Source of the DNA: Enterobacter genomosp. O | GTDB taxonomy: Bacteria; Pseudomonadota; Gammaproteobacteria; Enterobacterales; Enterobacteriaceae | DNA length: 64,000 nt | Reading direction: 5' to 3' | NCBI RefSeq assembly: GCF_001022965.1 | Contig: NZ_LECZ01000024.1 | Location: 62,001-126,000 of the forward strand | In this document: one piece after another, positions 38,591 to 47,278 of the stretch | How positions within the stretch are numbered: the stretch's first letter is position 1 | Layout: every line of letters begins with the position of its first letter | The notes under the pieces: model-generated | Databases searched by the model: none | Told to the model about the DNA's origin: nothing | What the model saw: only the letters and a program-made list of their open reading frames with translations | Program-made: the position numbers and the translations under genes

Positions 38591-39411
38591 AATACTTTTA
38601 AAACAATCGTTTACACATTAACTATATGTGAGCGTTTAGTGTAACCGGGGCCGCTGGTAGGGTGCAAGATTTTTCGATTTATCACGGCAGCTATCACCCT
38701 GGGGATATCTTAATCACGTAAAGACTCACAGGAAGTTGCTCACCCACTTGTACGCTGCTTAGCGTGCACAGAGCGGATGATTCACTTATAAGATTTCACC
38801 GTTAGCCTATATAACTTTCCCTGTTCCTCTTTATCATCTTTAGTTAATGTTTACATTTATATTTACGAATTTAATTATCATTGCGTGTAACATCTTTATT
38901 ACTCAGCCATAGCAATTGAAGCGAGATACATTTTTACTAAATTTTCAATATAAATATTTTTTACAAGCAACAACCTAAAGACTGCCAGGCTCAATATTAC
39001 CTTCATTCAAAACATAAGAAGAATTCGATAAAAAAGAATTTAGAAAAATCCATAAATTTACATTAACTGTTTTAGAGATTTAGCATCATTTCCCGCCAAA
39101 ACACTTAAGAATACTTTATATAACTGTGCTTTATGTTTTTTTTCACATCGTATTCTCATAAAAAGCTATACACCTGTATTCATTGAGAAAATATCATTTA
39201 CATCCCAACTAGCCAGATGAGCTATAGGTGCCACCCTTGATTTAGATCAACAATTAAAACTACACATTCATAGATAGTTACTACACGTCACGAAATAAGT
39301 TATTAAACCAAAATATCGAGATTATCGACATATAACAATAAGTTATACCCCTGCACCAGGATAGCGCACTTACTTTAATTTTTTTCTTACATTGATGATG
39401 AGAGTTTATAA
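38591..39411 (+). promoter_or_regulatory. Long AT-rich region upstream of the adhesin gene
   Basis: About 820 nt with no gene I can support on either strand. The AT-richness suggests H-NS binding and horizontal origin. The only clear site is the FNR box at 39237-39250. A TAGATA -10 element at 39271-39276 would place transcription near 39283, giving a leader of about 130 nt before the adhesin ATG. Confidence 0.55.
39237..39250 (+). promoter_or_regulatory. Perfect FNR box
   Basis: TTGATTTAGATCAA matches the FNR consensus TTGAT-N4-ATCAA at all ten specified positions. Its centre lies about 40 bases upstream of the start predicted from the -10 element TAGATA (39271-39276), the class II activator distance. 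It suggests anaerobic induction of the adhesin operon. Confidence 0.75.
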
Positions 39412-40530
39412 ATGAAGTCTTTAAATAAATCAGTTATTGCTGTTTTTGTAATGGGTAATGTGTTTGCCAGTATGTCTAATGCTGCTGATGTAAACGTAAA
39501 CCTTAACGATAACGTTAACAACTCGGGTACTTACATTCAGATTCAGGGGACTGACAATACCGCATATAACCTTGATAACATCAAGGCTAGCAACGTTCAG
39601 CAGGACGGGCAAATCTACAACCTGCAAGGCGATATTGCTAATGCAAATATTGCCATTAATAACGCACAAGATACAGCTAACACGGCTGTAAATAAAGCTG
39701 ATGCAGCTCAAACTGGCGTTGATGCGAATACACAACTTATTGCGACACTGAATCAGAAAGTTGACGACAACAAAGCAGGTCAAACTATCACCGACAGCAA
39801 GCAAGATATTTTAATCAATGAAACCGGAAATAAAGCAAATACGGCTTTACAAGGTGTTGTTAAGAATGGCGCTGATATTATCGACTTGCAAAATCAAAAC
39901 AAGTTGCACGGTTCTGTATTAACTAATCATGACCAACGTATTACCTCTTTAGAAAATGCGCCCAAGCCTACTAACGGCGTGGATGGTAAAGATGGCGCTA
40001 AGGGTGATACCGGTGCAACGGGTGCTACAGGTAAAGATGGTCTTGATGGTAAGAACGGTGTAGACGGGATTAACGGTAAAGATGGTAGAAATGGTAAAGA
40101 CGGTGTGACCACTACCCTTAATAAAGTGGACACGGCGACACAGATTAAAGTAGCAGCTAATGCTTCTGCCATCGCATCCACTTCTACCCAGACTGCTAAC
40201 GTTGCCCAGGATCTGCAAGACGCTAAGAAAGTGTTTAGCCAGCAACAAGCTAACACTAACGCACAATTCAAAACACTGCGTGATGAAGTGAATGGTAACA
40301 AGAAAGAAGCCCGCTCTGGTGCTGCAAGCGCAATTGCGATTGCCTCTATGCCACAAGTCGAAGCAGGCCAAAAAGTTATGTTCTCTGCTGGCGCAGGCAG
40401 CTTTAAAGACGAGCAAGCCGTAAGTGTTGGCGCCTCTTTTCATGCTGGAGCGGCTACGGTGAAAGCGGGAGTATCATCAAGCACAAATAGCGATTTCGCG
40501 CTTGGGGCTGGCGTAGGTTTCGGGTTCTAA
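39412..40530 (+). CDS. Trimeric autotransporter adhesin with collagen-like stalk
   Basis: This 372-residue surface protein should form a trimer that exports itself through its C-terminal YadA barrel. It has a signal peptide (1-24, cut after SNA), an Asn/Ala-rich coiled-coil passenger (about 50-185, INNAQDTANTAVNKADAAQT), 15 uninterrupted Gly-X-Y triplets (189-233, GKDGAKGDTGATGATGKDG), another coiled coil (235-297) and a YadA anchor (about 300-372) ending in Phe. Collagen-like triplets are uncommon in enterobacterial trimeric autotransporters. AT-rich, downstream of an FNR box and followed by small membrane-protein genes and a lipoprotein gene. Confidence 0.92.
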   Translation: MKSLNKSVIAVFVMGNVFASMSNAADVNVNLNDNVNNSGTYIQIQGTDNTAYNLDNIKASNVQQDGQIYNLQGDIANANIAINNAQDTANTAVNKADAAQTGVDANTQLIATLNQKVDDNKAGQTITDSKQDILINETGNKANTALQGVVKNGADIIDLQNQNKLHGSVLTNHDQRITSLENAPKPTNGVDGKDGAKGDTGATGATGKDGLDGKNGVDGINGKDGRNGKDGVTTTLNKVDTATQIKVAANASAIASTSTQTANVAQDLQDAKKVFSQQQANTNAQFKTLRDEVNGNKKEARSGAASAIAIASMPQVEAGQKVMFSAGAGSFKDEQAVSVGASFHAGAATVKAGVSSSTNSDFALGAGVGFGF

Positions 40531-40577
40531 GTAAAGCTTTTAATTCCAGTCACTTTCCTGGGGGCTCTGATTAAGCG

Positions 40578-40605
40578 TTTTAATGCGGAAAATCTCGCAT
40601 TAAAA
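40578..40605 (+). terminator. Hairpin after the adhesin gene
   Basis: TTTTAATGCG and CGCATTAAAA form a 10-bp stem with an eight-base loop and no T-run. It may reduce read-through or protect the adhesin mRNA 3' end. Confidence 0.45.
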
Positions 40606-40695
40606 TAAGTAGCCAGTTAACCGACGTTAAGCAACAAACTCAGCCATGATTGTTTAGTTAACTGACTATATATGATAGTACTAATGATAGCGAAC

Positions 40696-40800
40696 ATGAC
40701 AAAGTACATTTTTATTTCTGTTGTTCTATACATTATTCTTTTAATTGTTGGTGCATGGATGGGGATTATGTATCAATCTTACTTCCACTGTGGAATTTAA
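40696..40800 (+). CDS. Predicted 34-residue membrane peptide
   Basis: MTKYIFISVVLYIILLIVG is followed by AWMGIMYQSYFHCGI. The peptide has one clear membrane helix (about 4-26) and a single Cys near the end. In-frame ATGs at 40672 and 40684 would lengthen it by eight or four residues. The ribosome binding site is weak, so the gene call rests on the hydrophobic, protein-like sequence and on its place in a compact series of genes. Confidence 0.5.
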   Translation: MTKYIFISVVLYIILLIVGAWMGIMYQSYFHCGI

Positions 40801-40805
40801 AAGAC

Positions 40806-40889
40806 ATGAAAAAGTTTTTAGTTTACCTGCTCTCTTTAGCTGTAATAGCTATAGCAGGTTTCATTAAATTTGAGACGTTAGGTCAATGA
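40806..40889 (+). CDS. Predicted 27-residue membrane peptide
   Basis: MKKFLVYLLSLAVIAIAGF is followed by IKFETLGQ. It is a Lys-led hydrophobic helix with a short polar tail, like many small inner-membrane proteins. It starts five bases after the previous peptide ends, and its TGA overlaps the ATG of the lipoprotein gene, suggesting translational coupling. Confidence 0.55.
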   Translation: MKKFLVYLLSLAVIAIAGFIKFETLGQ

Positions 40890-41413
40890 AAAAATTAATG
40901 ATGTTAGCAATGTTAGTCAGTGCCTCTTCTCTTCTTGCCGGATGTTCTACTCCTGCTCAAATGGCACAACAAAGAATGAATGAGTGTGAAAGCAAGGGTA
41001 TTAGTAAAGATACATGCTACCTGGTAGAGCAAAACCGCCAACAATCTTATAATGAAGCTGCTCAAAATGCAGCATGGGTTAATGCGCGTGACGCTACTGC
41101 TGGGACTGGTATTTGGGCTAAGAAAGATGCTCTACAACATGCACAATCAGCACATAAACACCTTCCTAAAGGCTGCACCCAGGTTATGGATGCAAACGGA
41201 CAATGTGATGTTAAGCCAGCTAAGACAAGCAATAGCTTTAAGCAGTTTTCCAGTGAAGCAGAACATGTCATGAATATGCCTATCTCTGATGCTGCTGAAT
41301 ATCTTCTTTCTAAAAGCTGGAAGCCTGATAACGGAGTATGGAGGAAATCAGACTACACATTAACGCTTGTAGTTGAAAATGAGAAAGTATTGAATGCACA
41401 ACTTTCAAAATAA
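40886..41413 (+). CDS. Lipoprotein of unknown function downstream of adhesin
   Basis: This 175-residue protein has a lipoprotein signal with lipobox LLAGC (Cys20). The +2 residue is Ser, which favours sorting to the outer membrane. The mature part is Gln/Ala-rich with cysteines in NECESKGISKDTCYL and KGCTQVMDANGQCDV, probably disulfide-bonded, and ends with a small beta-rich region (YTLTLVVENEKVLNAQ). I do not recognise the family. The position invites comparison with SadB, the lipoprotein that helps surface display of the trimeric autotransporter SadA, but SadB stays in the inner membrane and is encoded upstream. Confidence 0.8.
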   Translation: MKKLMMLAMLVSASSLLAGCSTPAQMAQQRMNECESKGISKDTCYLVEQNRQQSYNEAAQNAAWVNARDATAGTGIWAKKDALQHAQSAHKHLPKGCTQVMDANGQCDVKPAKTSNSFKQFSSEAEHVMNMPISDAAEYLLSKSWKPDNGVWRKSDYTLTLVVENEKVLNAQLSK

Positions 41414-41519
41414 TTCCCAGGGCCTCACATTAATTAGGCCTTTAGTATATTGCAAAAGCTGTCCTTAACCGATGGACGTTTTCAATTACATAACTTAAGA
41501 GCAAAAGTAAGTCATCGCT

Positions 41520-41547
41520 AAAAAAAGGCGACTCCGGCCGCCTTTTG
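41520..41547. terminator. Bidirectional terminator before cscA 3' end
   Basis: AAAAGGCG and CGCCTTTT pair around ACTCCGGC, with a run of seven A on the left, so it ends cscBA transcription on the minus strand and may also stop the adhesin operon. Confidence 0.8.
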
Positions 41548-41600
41548 TAATTTCAGGGATAACTGAAACGCCGCACGCACTTATCCAGATATAGCCCCTG

Positions 41601-43034
41601 TCAGCCTAATTGCCAGGCCCCGGCATCGATAAGCGCCGCCGTCCCGGTCCAGGCAAACAGCGCCAGCTCTCGGCAATCTTCATCAGGATAAATACGGCTG
41701 CTAAGGCAGGCGTCTCCGTCATTGACAAACACCTCTACGGAAGAGCTGTCAAAGAACAGGCGCAGGTTTAGCGTGCCGCTCATATCGAGCGCGACGCTAC
41801 GGGTACCGCACAGGCCATACTGCGGGTAGTGGCGCTCCAGCACCAGGCGCTGCATCTGCGCATCAACATAGACGCGTAGCCCGGCTCCAAGTCGGATACC
41901 GTATTGTTCCGCAGTGCTGTTTGCGCAATCCCACTGCAGAATAACCTCCATCGCGTCACAGCGTTCCAGCAGAGTCATCTGCTGATTGTTAAGCGTGCTA
42001 ACCGGCCAGAGGAACCACGCGCCCCGAAGGCCTTCGACCTCTCTGGCCGGCCGCATTTGCAGACGGTTATCCGCACTAAGCGTCAGTTCGCGCGGTAAAG
42101 AGAGCATGCCTGCCCAGCCGTCCTCCTGTTCCGGCAGGGGGGATTCCCACATGTCCAGCCAGCCGATAACGATACGGCGGCCATCAGGCGTGAGGAAACT
42201 CTGTGGCGCATAGAAGTCATGCCCGCGATCCATCTCCACAAACTCACCTTCACGCACAAAAGACTGCCCGGGCTGCCACTCGCCCACCAGATAGCCGCTC
42301 TGGAAAAGATTGCGATTTTTGAATCCTTCGGCAGACACCCCCTGAGGTGAAAACATCAGCACGCGTTTACCGTTGAGGGTGAAAAAGTCCGGGCATTCCC
42401 ACATGAAGCCCATCTCTTTTTCAGCCACCGCAAGGACGCCCATATCCTGCCACGCGTGCAGATCGGCAGAACGATAAACGCGCACCTGACCCGTCTCACC
42501 GTCTCGCGCACCGACAACCATGTACCAGCTATCCCCTTCACGCCACACCTTCGGGTCGCGGAAGTGATGCAGGCCAGGGGGCGTGTCAACAATCATTCCC
42601 TGCCGGGCAAAATGAATGCCGTCGCGGCTGGTCGCCAGGCACTGCACCTGGTAGAGATTCGCCTCGTCATCAGGATCGCCGTGGAATTTATGCCCGGTGT
42701 ATATCAGCGCCAGCGTATCGCCATCCACCACCGCCGATCCGGAAAAACAGCCGTCCTTGTCTTCTGGTCCTTCCGGCGCCAGCGCAACCGGAAGGTGTTC
42801 CCAGTGAACTAAATCCTTGCTGCGGGCATGGCCCCAGTGCATGGGCCCCCACTGGGTGGAGTACGGATGATGCTGGTAAAAAGCGTGGTACCAGCCGTCA
42901 AACCAGACCAGGCCATTAGGGTCGTTCATCCAGCCAGCGCGCGCAGCGAGGTGGTAACGCGGATACCAGCGCTGGTTAAGCCCTTCGCGTCTGGACTGAA
43001 GTTCCTGCTCTGCTTTCGTAATGGAATACGTCAT
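41601..43034 (-). CDS. cscA: Sucrose-6-phosphate/sucrose hydrolase (invertase), GH32
   Basis: CscA hydrolyses imported sucrose to glucose and fructose. The 477-residue GH32 protein has the nucleophile motif AGWMNDPNGLVWF, the transition-state motif FRDPKVW and the acid/base motif WECPDFF, with the C-terminal beta-sandwich (SSSVEVFVNDGDACLSSRIYP). It is named CscA rather than ScrB because its partner is a proton symporter and not a PTS permease. It follows cscB by 16 nt on the same strand. Confidence 0.92.
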   Translation of the reverse strand: MTYSITKAEQELQSRREGLNQRWYPRYHLAARAGWMNDPNGLVWFDGWYHAFYQHHPYSTQWGPMHWGHARSKDLVHWEHLPVALAPEGPEDKDGCFSGSAVVDGDTLALIYTGHKFHGDPDDEANLYQVQCLATSRDGIHFARQGMIVDTPPGLHHFRDPKVWREGDSWYMVVGARDGETGQVRVYRSADLHAWQDMGVLAVAEKEMGFMWECPDFFTLNGKRVLMFSPQGVSAEGFKNRNLFQSGYLVGEWQPGQSFVREGEFVEMDRGHDFYAPQSFLTPDGRRIVIGWLDMWESPLPEQEDGWAGMLSLPRELTLSADNRLQMRPAREVEGLRGAWFLWPVSTLNNQQMTLLERCDAMEVILQWDCANSTAEQYGIRLGAGLRVYVDAQMQRLVLERHYPQYGLCGTRSVALDMSGTLNLRLFFDSSSVEVFVNDGDACLSSRIYPDEDCRELALFAWTGTAALIDAGAWQLG

Positions 43035-43050
43035 TTCTCTACTCTTTCGA

Positions 43051-44292
43051 TCAGATGGTGGAAGGTTGCGGCATGAGCGGGTCAGAAGAGGACTTACCCG
43101 AGCGCAACAGGAAGATGGAGATAAACGTGGTGCTGAACACTAATAGCCCCATGATGAGATAGGACTGGGCAAAGCCGTATTTCTCATAGCTGTAGCCGGC
43201 CAGCGGCGACAGGACCGAGGCAATCACCGAACTTGTACAGGCAAAGCCCACCAGGTAGAGGGTGGAAGAGAGCCGTTTATCAAAATGTAAGCTGTTGTAT
43301 TTAAAGATTGAGACCAGTAATACGGGCAGTTCAACCGCGTGCAGTAGCTTGGTAATGGAGATAAGGACCGGCCCCTCAACCAGCCCCGATGCCACCATGC
43401 GCATCGCCATCACCATGCCCGCGAAAATCAGGCCATTCTTCGCGCCAAGGCGATTCACCAGCCATGGCGCGCAGAACATGCCCGCCGCCTCAAGGAAAAC
43501 CTGGAAGGAGTTGAGATAGCCGTACATGGCGTTCCCTTCCTGTAACGTCGGGAACTGGGAGGAGAAATAGACCGGGAACTGCTGGTCGTAAACGCCATAA
43601 ATACAGGTGCCGATAACGAAAAACACCAGCGCCCAGAACCGCGGCAGCGTCAGCAGGCGCAAGGCATCTTCCAGCGTGACCTTACCGCCGGACACCGCTT
43701 CCTGCATGGCGTGCGGGGCGGAAGAGACTCTGAGACGCGCCAGCAAAACAAAAAACACCAGCCCTGCGCAGCTCGCGACGGCGAAGTTAAGCTGCGGATT
43801 AATGTTAAACAGGAGCCCCGCGAAAAAGGTTGCCACCGCCCAGCCAAGCGAGCCCCACATCCTCGCCTTGCCGAACTCAAACTGGCTCTGGCGGGCCACG
43901 CGCTCGGTATAGGACTCCAGTACCCCTATCCCACCGTTAAACGTCAGGCCGATATAAATCCCGCCGAAAATACTGCCGAGTAAAACGTTAATCTGCAGCA
44001 GATAGCCAAACAGCAAAAAGGCCGGGCCAGAAAGAATGAGCAGGCTGGTCAGAAACCAGAGCAGGTTTTTGCGCAGACCGAGTTTGTCCTGAATGAATCC
44101 ATAGCAGATTTGAGCGAAAAGCGCGGAGACTGAAAGCACGGCATAGATAATGCCGGTATCGCCCGCCTTTAAGCCCACCTCCTGATGAAGCCAGATGGAA
44201 AGCAAAGAGCCGGAAGAAGACCAGGTGACAAAAAAGAAAAACAGTAATGCGCTCAATAATGGGTAGCTGTGAGAGTGATGCGTTTTCATCAT
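43051..44292 (-). CDS. cscB: Sucrose:H+ symporter of the LacY family
   Basis: CscB brings sucrose in without phosphorylation. The 413-residue MFS protein has 12 helices and the oligosaccharide:H+ symporter features of LacY (FFFFVTWSSSGSLLSIWLHQ at the N-terminus; GFIQDKLGLRKNLLW in the loop between helices 2 and 3). The length is close to E. coli CscB (415). It is the first gene of cscBA, divergent from cscR, with two operator-like palindromes between. Confidence 0.93.
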   Translation of the reverse strand: MMKTHHSHSYPLLSALLFFFFVTWSSSGSLLSIWLHQEVGLKAGDTGIIYAVLSVSALFAQICYGFIQDKLGLRKNLLWFLTSLLILSGPAFLLFGYLLQINVLLGSIFGGIYIGLTFNGGIGVLESYTERVARQSQFEFGKARMWGSLGWAVATFFAGLLFNINPQLNFAVASCAGLVFFVLLARLRVSSAPHAMQEAVSGGKVTLEDALRLLTLPRFWALVFFVIGTCIYGVYDQQFPVYFSSQFPTLQEGNAMYGYLNSFQVFLEAAGMFCAPWLVNRLGAKNGLIFAGMVMAMRMVASGLVEGPVLISITKLLHAVELPVLLVSIFKYNSLHFDKRLSSTLYLVGFACTSSVIASVLSPLAGYSYEKYGFAQSYLIMGLLVFSTTFISIFLLRSGKSSSDPLMPQPSTI

Positions 44293-44323
44293 GACATTCT
44301 CATGTTGGAGTAATGACGCGATG

Positions 44324-44400
44324 GTAACGTTAACATTAAACTCTCCTCATGCGGTTTGGATCAGATTTATGATGTTAATCACGAAAGTTAACGTTAACAT
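44324..44400. promoter_or_regulatory. Paired CscR operators between cscB and cscR
   Basis: GTAACGTTAACATTA (44324-44338) and GTTAACGTTAACATT (44387-44401) share the palindromic core TAACGTTA. The centres are 64 bp apart, about six helical turns, which would allow looping by a LacI-type tetramer. The right copy lies near the expected cscB -35 region. A cscR promoter is likely at TTTACA (44473-44478) and TATACT (44494-44499). Confidence 0.7.
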
Positions 44401-44530
44401 TACAGAAGTGAGATCGCGATCGACTATTCATCATTGATGTCTGTCTGACACCACTAACACCTACCCTTTCCTTTTACATCAGTGACTTAGTTGTATACTC
44501 TTTAACACGTGGCATTAACGGAGTAAGAAA

Positions 44531-45538
44531 ATGGCTTCCCTGAAGGACGTCGCAAAGCTGGCTAACGTATCGCTGATGACCGTCTCACGCGCGCTTAACA
44601 GCCCGGAGCGCCTTAAGCCGGAAACGCTGGCGCGCGTACAGCAGGCTATCGAGCAGACCAGCTACGTACCCGATCTTTCCGCCAAGAAAATACGCGGCGC
44701 GCATGCCTCACCGAAAACTATCGGCGTGCTGGCGCTTGATACGGTGACGACGCCTTTCTCGGTAGATATTACGCTGTCCATTGAAGAGACCGCCCGGATG
44801 CACGGCTGGAACAGCTTCGTCATGAATATGTTTACCGATGACAACCCGGATGCGATTGTCGATCTGCTGCTCTCCCACCGCCCGGACGGGATTATTTACA
44901 CCACAATGGGATTACGCCAGGTTCCTCTCCCTGCCAAGCTCCTCACCCTTCCCTGCGTGCTGGCAAACTGCGAAAGTATCGGTGAAAAAGTCGCCAGCTA
45001 TATCCCTGATGATGAACAGGGGCAGTACGCCGCGGTGCGGGCGTTACTCGCCGAGGGCTATCGACAGCCCCTGTGCCTGCATTTACCGGCCGACCATCTG
45101 GCCACAACCCGGCGCCGCCGGGGGCTAGAACGCGCATGTCGTGAAGCGGGGCTCGACCCGAACAACCTGGAACACAGCTACATGGCGTTCGGGGACGAGC
45201 ACTATCGCGACATTCCGTCAGCGCTGCTGGCGCGCATTCAGAATGGTATTCCCCAGTTCGACTCCGTTATCTGCGGTAACGACCGTATCGCATTGATGGT
45301 GTACCAGACCCTGCTGGGGCAAGGGCTTCGCATCCCTGAAGATATCGCGGTTATCGGCTATGACAATATGGTGGGCATCGGAGAGCTCTTTCTCCCCCCT
45401 CTTTCAACGGTTCAACTGCCGCATTATGAAATTGGCCGCCTGAGCGCCCTGCATATTATTAACGGTGAAACCCATCGCGAAACCACGCGCGTTGAGAGCC
45501 CATTTTTAATGCGTAATTCCGTTGCGCATCCATCATGA
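44531..45538 (+). CDS. cscR: CscR, LacI-family sucrose repressor
   Basis: The 335-residue regulator has a LacI-type helix-turn-helix (LKDVAKLANVSLMTVSRALN, residues 4-23), a hinge and a periplasmic-binding-protein-like domain (about 62-335, IGVLALDTVTTPFSVDI, VICGNDRIALMVYQTL). It lies 238 nt from the divergent cscB and should repress cscBA in the absence of sucrose or a sucrose-derived inducer. Confidence 0.9.
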   Translation: MASLKDVAKLANVSLMTVSRALNSPERLKPETLARVQQAIEQTSYVPDLSAKKIRGAHASPKTIGVLALDTVTTPFSVDITLSIEETARMHGWNSFVMNMFTDDNPDAIVDLLLSHRPDGIIYTTMGLRQVPLPAKLLTLPCVLANCESIGEKVASYIPDDEQGQYAAVRALLAEGYRQPLCLHLPADHLATTRRRRGLERACREAGLDPNNLEHSYMAFGDEHYRDIPSALLARIQNGIPQFDSVICGNDRIALMVYQTLLGQGLRIPEDIAVIGYDNMVGIGELFLPPLSTVQLPHYEIGRLSALHIINGETHRETTRVESPFLMRNSVAHPS

Positions 45539-45883
45539 CCACCGCTTTTTGCACCTGTCGCAGAAATAAGCGTGCTAAGGAGGCGGTCAGCCTCCTTTTC
45601 GGTTAGCGAATGGCACGATTTGTCACACTCTTTTTTATGTTTTTACCGTCATAGCAGGAAGCACGTAACAGGCTGTTTTTATTTGCCATAAAGTGCAACT
45701 TCCGTTCTTAAAACGGGGATTATTCCTCCCCTGCGCCTCGTGTCACAAAACAGTAAACAAATTAACCATTGAGCCCCGTGGCAAAAGGCTCTATATTGGC
45801 GGCGTTTTTTTCAGGCCCCCCATCTGTTTTTTAACTTTTTATTCAATCGTGGCTCATAACGAAGCGGCGGTTGTAGGAGTGAT
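45539..45883 (+). promoter_or_regulatory. Intergenic region cscR-dat with terminator
   Basis: AAGGAGGC-GGTC-A-GCCTCCTT (45577-45598) is a hairpin likely ending cscR. The rest is AT-rich and presumably carries the dat promoter. No gene or recognisable operator was found. Confidence 0.5.
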
Positions 45884-47260
45884 ATGATGACGGATAAAGT
45901 CCGTATTGACACCGTAGATGCCCACAAAAGCAACGAAACCTATCTGGCCCGTCAGGCCGAGTTTGAATCTAACGTCAGGAGTTATCCGCGCAAACTGCCT
46001 TTAGCAATCACTAAAGCAGAAGGCGTGTGGATCACCGATGCAGATAATAAAGAATACCTTGACTGTTTAGCAGGCGCAGGCACCCTTGCGCTTGGCCATA
46101 ACCATCCTGATGTGCTGAAAAGCATCCAAAATGTCATTACCAGCGGCTTGCCGTTACATACCCTGGATCTGACAACGCCTCTGAAAGACGCGTTTTCCGA
46201 ATACCTGCTCTCTCTGCTGCCTGGTCAGGGCAAAGAGTACTGCCTGCAGTTCACCGGTCCATCCGGTGCTGACGCCGTTGAAGCGGCGCTGAAGCTGGCG
46301 AAAAAAGTGACCGGCCGTAGCGGTATCATCAGCTTCTCTGGTGGTTACCACGGCATGACCCACGGCGCGCTGTCCGTGACCGGCAACCTGTCTCCGAAAG
46401 AAGCGGTTGACGGTATGATGCCAGAAGTGCAGTTCATGCCTTACCCGCACGAGTACCGCTGCCCGCTGGGTATCGGTGGTGAAGCGGGCGTGAAAGCGCT
46501 GACCTACTACTTCGATAACCTGATTAACGACGTTGAGAGCGGCGTGCGCAAACCTGCTGCCGTCATCCTGGAAGCGGTTCAGGGCGAAGGCGGCGTGAAC
46601 CCGGCTCCGGCTGAGTGGCTGCAGCGCATCCGTAAAGTAACTCAGGAACACGGCATTCTTCTGATCCTCGACGAAGTTCAGGCTGGCTTTGCCCGTACCG
46701 GTAAATTCTTCGCCTTCGAACACGCTGGCATCGAGCCAGACATCATCGTGATGTCTAAAGCTGTAGGTGGCGGTCTGCCACTGGCCGTGCTCGGTATCAA
46801 AAAGCAGTTCGATGCATGGGCGCCAGGCCACCACACCGGTACCTTCCGCGGCAACCAGCTGGCGATGGCAACCGGTCTGACGACGCTGAAAATCCTGAAA
46901 GACCAGAACATCGCAGGCAAAGTGGCTGCGCAAGGCGAATGGCTGAAAGGCCAGCTGAAAGAGATGGCGAAACGTTATCCGGTTATCGGCCACGTTCGCG
47001 GTCTGGGCATGATGATCGGTATCGAGATCGTTAAGCCACACGAAGCCGCTGACCACATGGGCTGCTTCCCGGGCGACGGCGAGCTGTCTGCACTGATTCA
47101 GAAGAAGTGCTTCGAAGCCGGTCTGATTCTGGAGCGCGGTGGCCGTAACGGTATCGTTCTGCGTCTGCTGCCTTCTCTGCTGATCAGCGATGAAGAGCTG
47201 AAGATCTTCCTGGATAAATTCGAGCAGGCGCTGCTTGCTGCGGGCGTTCGCCCGGCGTAA
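45884..47260 (+). CDS. dat: L-2,4-diaminobutyrate:2-oxoglutarate aminotransferase
   Basis: Dat makes L-2,4-diaminobutyrate from aspartate-4-semialdehyde and glutamate. The 458-residue class III aminotransferase has the segment [20 protein letters not shown], the cofactor Asp in [15 protein letters not shown] and the PLP lysine in [18 protein letters not shown]. Two adjacent ATGs (45884 and 45887) are possible starts. With ddc, 18 nt downstream, it forms the 1,3-diaminopropane pathway known from Enterobacter and Acinetobacter. Confidence 0.95.
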   Translation: MMTDKVRIDTVDAHKSNETYLARQAEFESNVRSYPRKLPLAITKAEGVWITDADNKEYLDCLAGAGTLALGHNHPDVLKSIQNVITSGLPLHTLDLTTPLKDAFSEYLLSLLPGQGKEYCLQFTGPSGADAVEAALKLAKKVTGRSGIISFSGGYHGMTHGALSVTGNLSPKEAVDGMMPEVQFMPYPHEYRCPLGIGGEAGVKALTYYFDNLINDVESGVRKPAAVILEAVQGEGGVNPAPAEWLQRIRKVTQEHGILLILDEVQAGFARTGKFFAFEHAGIEPDIIVMSKAVGGGLPLAVLGIKKQFDAWAPGHHTGTFRGNQLAMATGLTTLKILKDQNIAGKVAAQGEWLKGQLKEMAKRYPVIGHVRGLGMMIGIEIVKPHEAADHMGCFPGDGELSALIQKKCFEAGLILERGGRNGIVLRLLPSLLISDEELKIFLDKFEQALLAAGVRPA

Positions 47261-47278
47261 CCGGAGTTGTTGATTACG

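Noticed and set aside
39976..40110. Tandem GGTAAAGATGG-like units considered as a CRISPR array
   Set aside because: There is no repeat-spacer structure; the units encode the Gly-X-Y triplets of the adhesin in frame.
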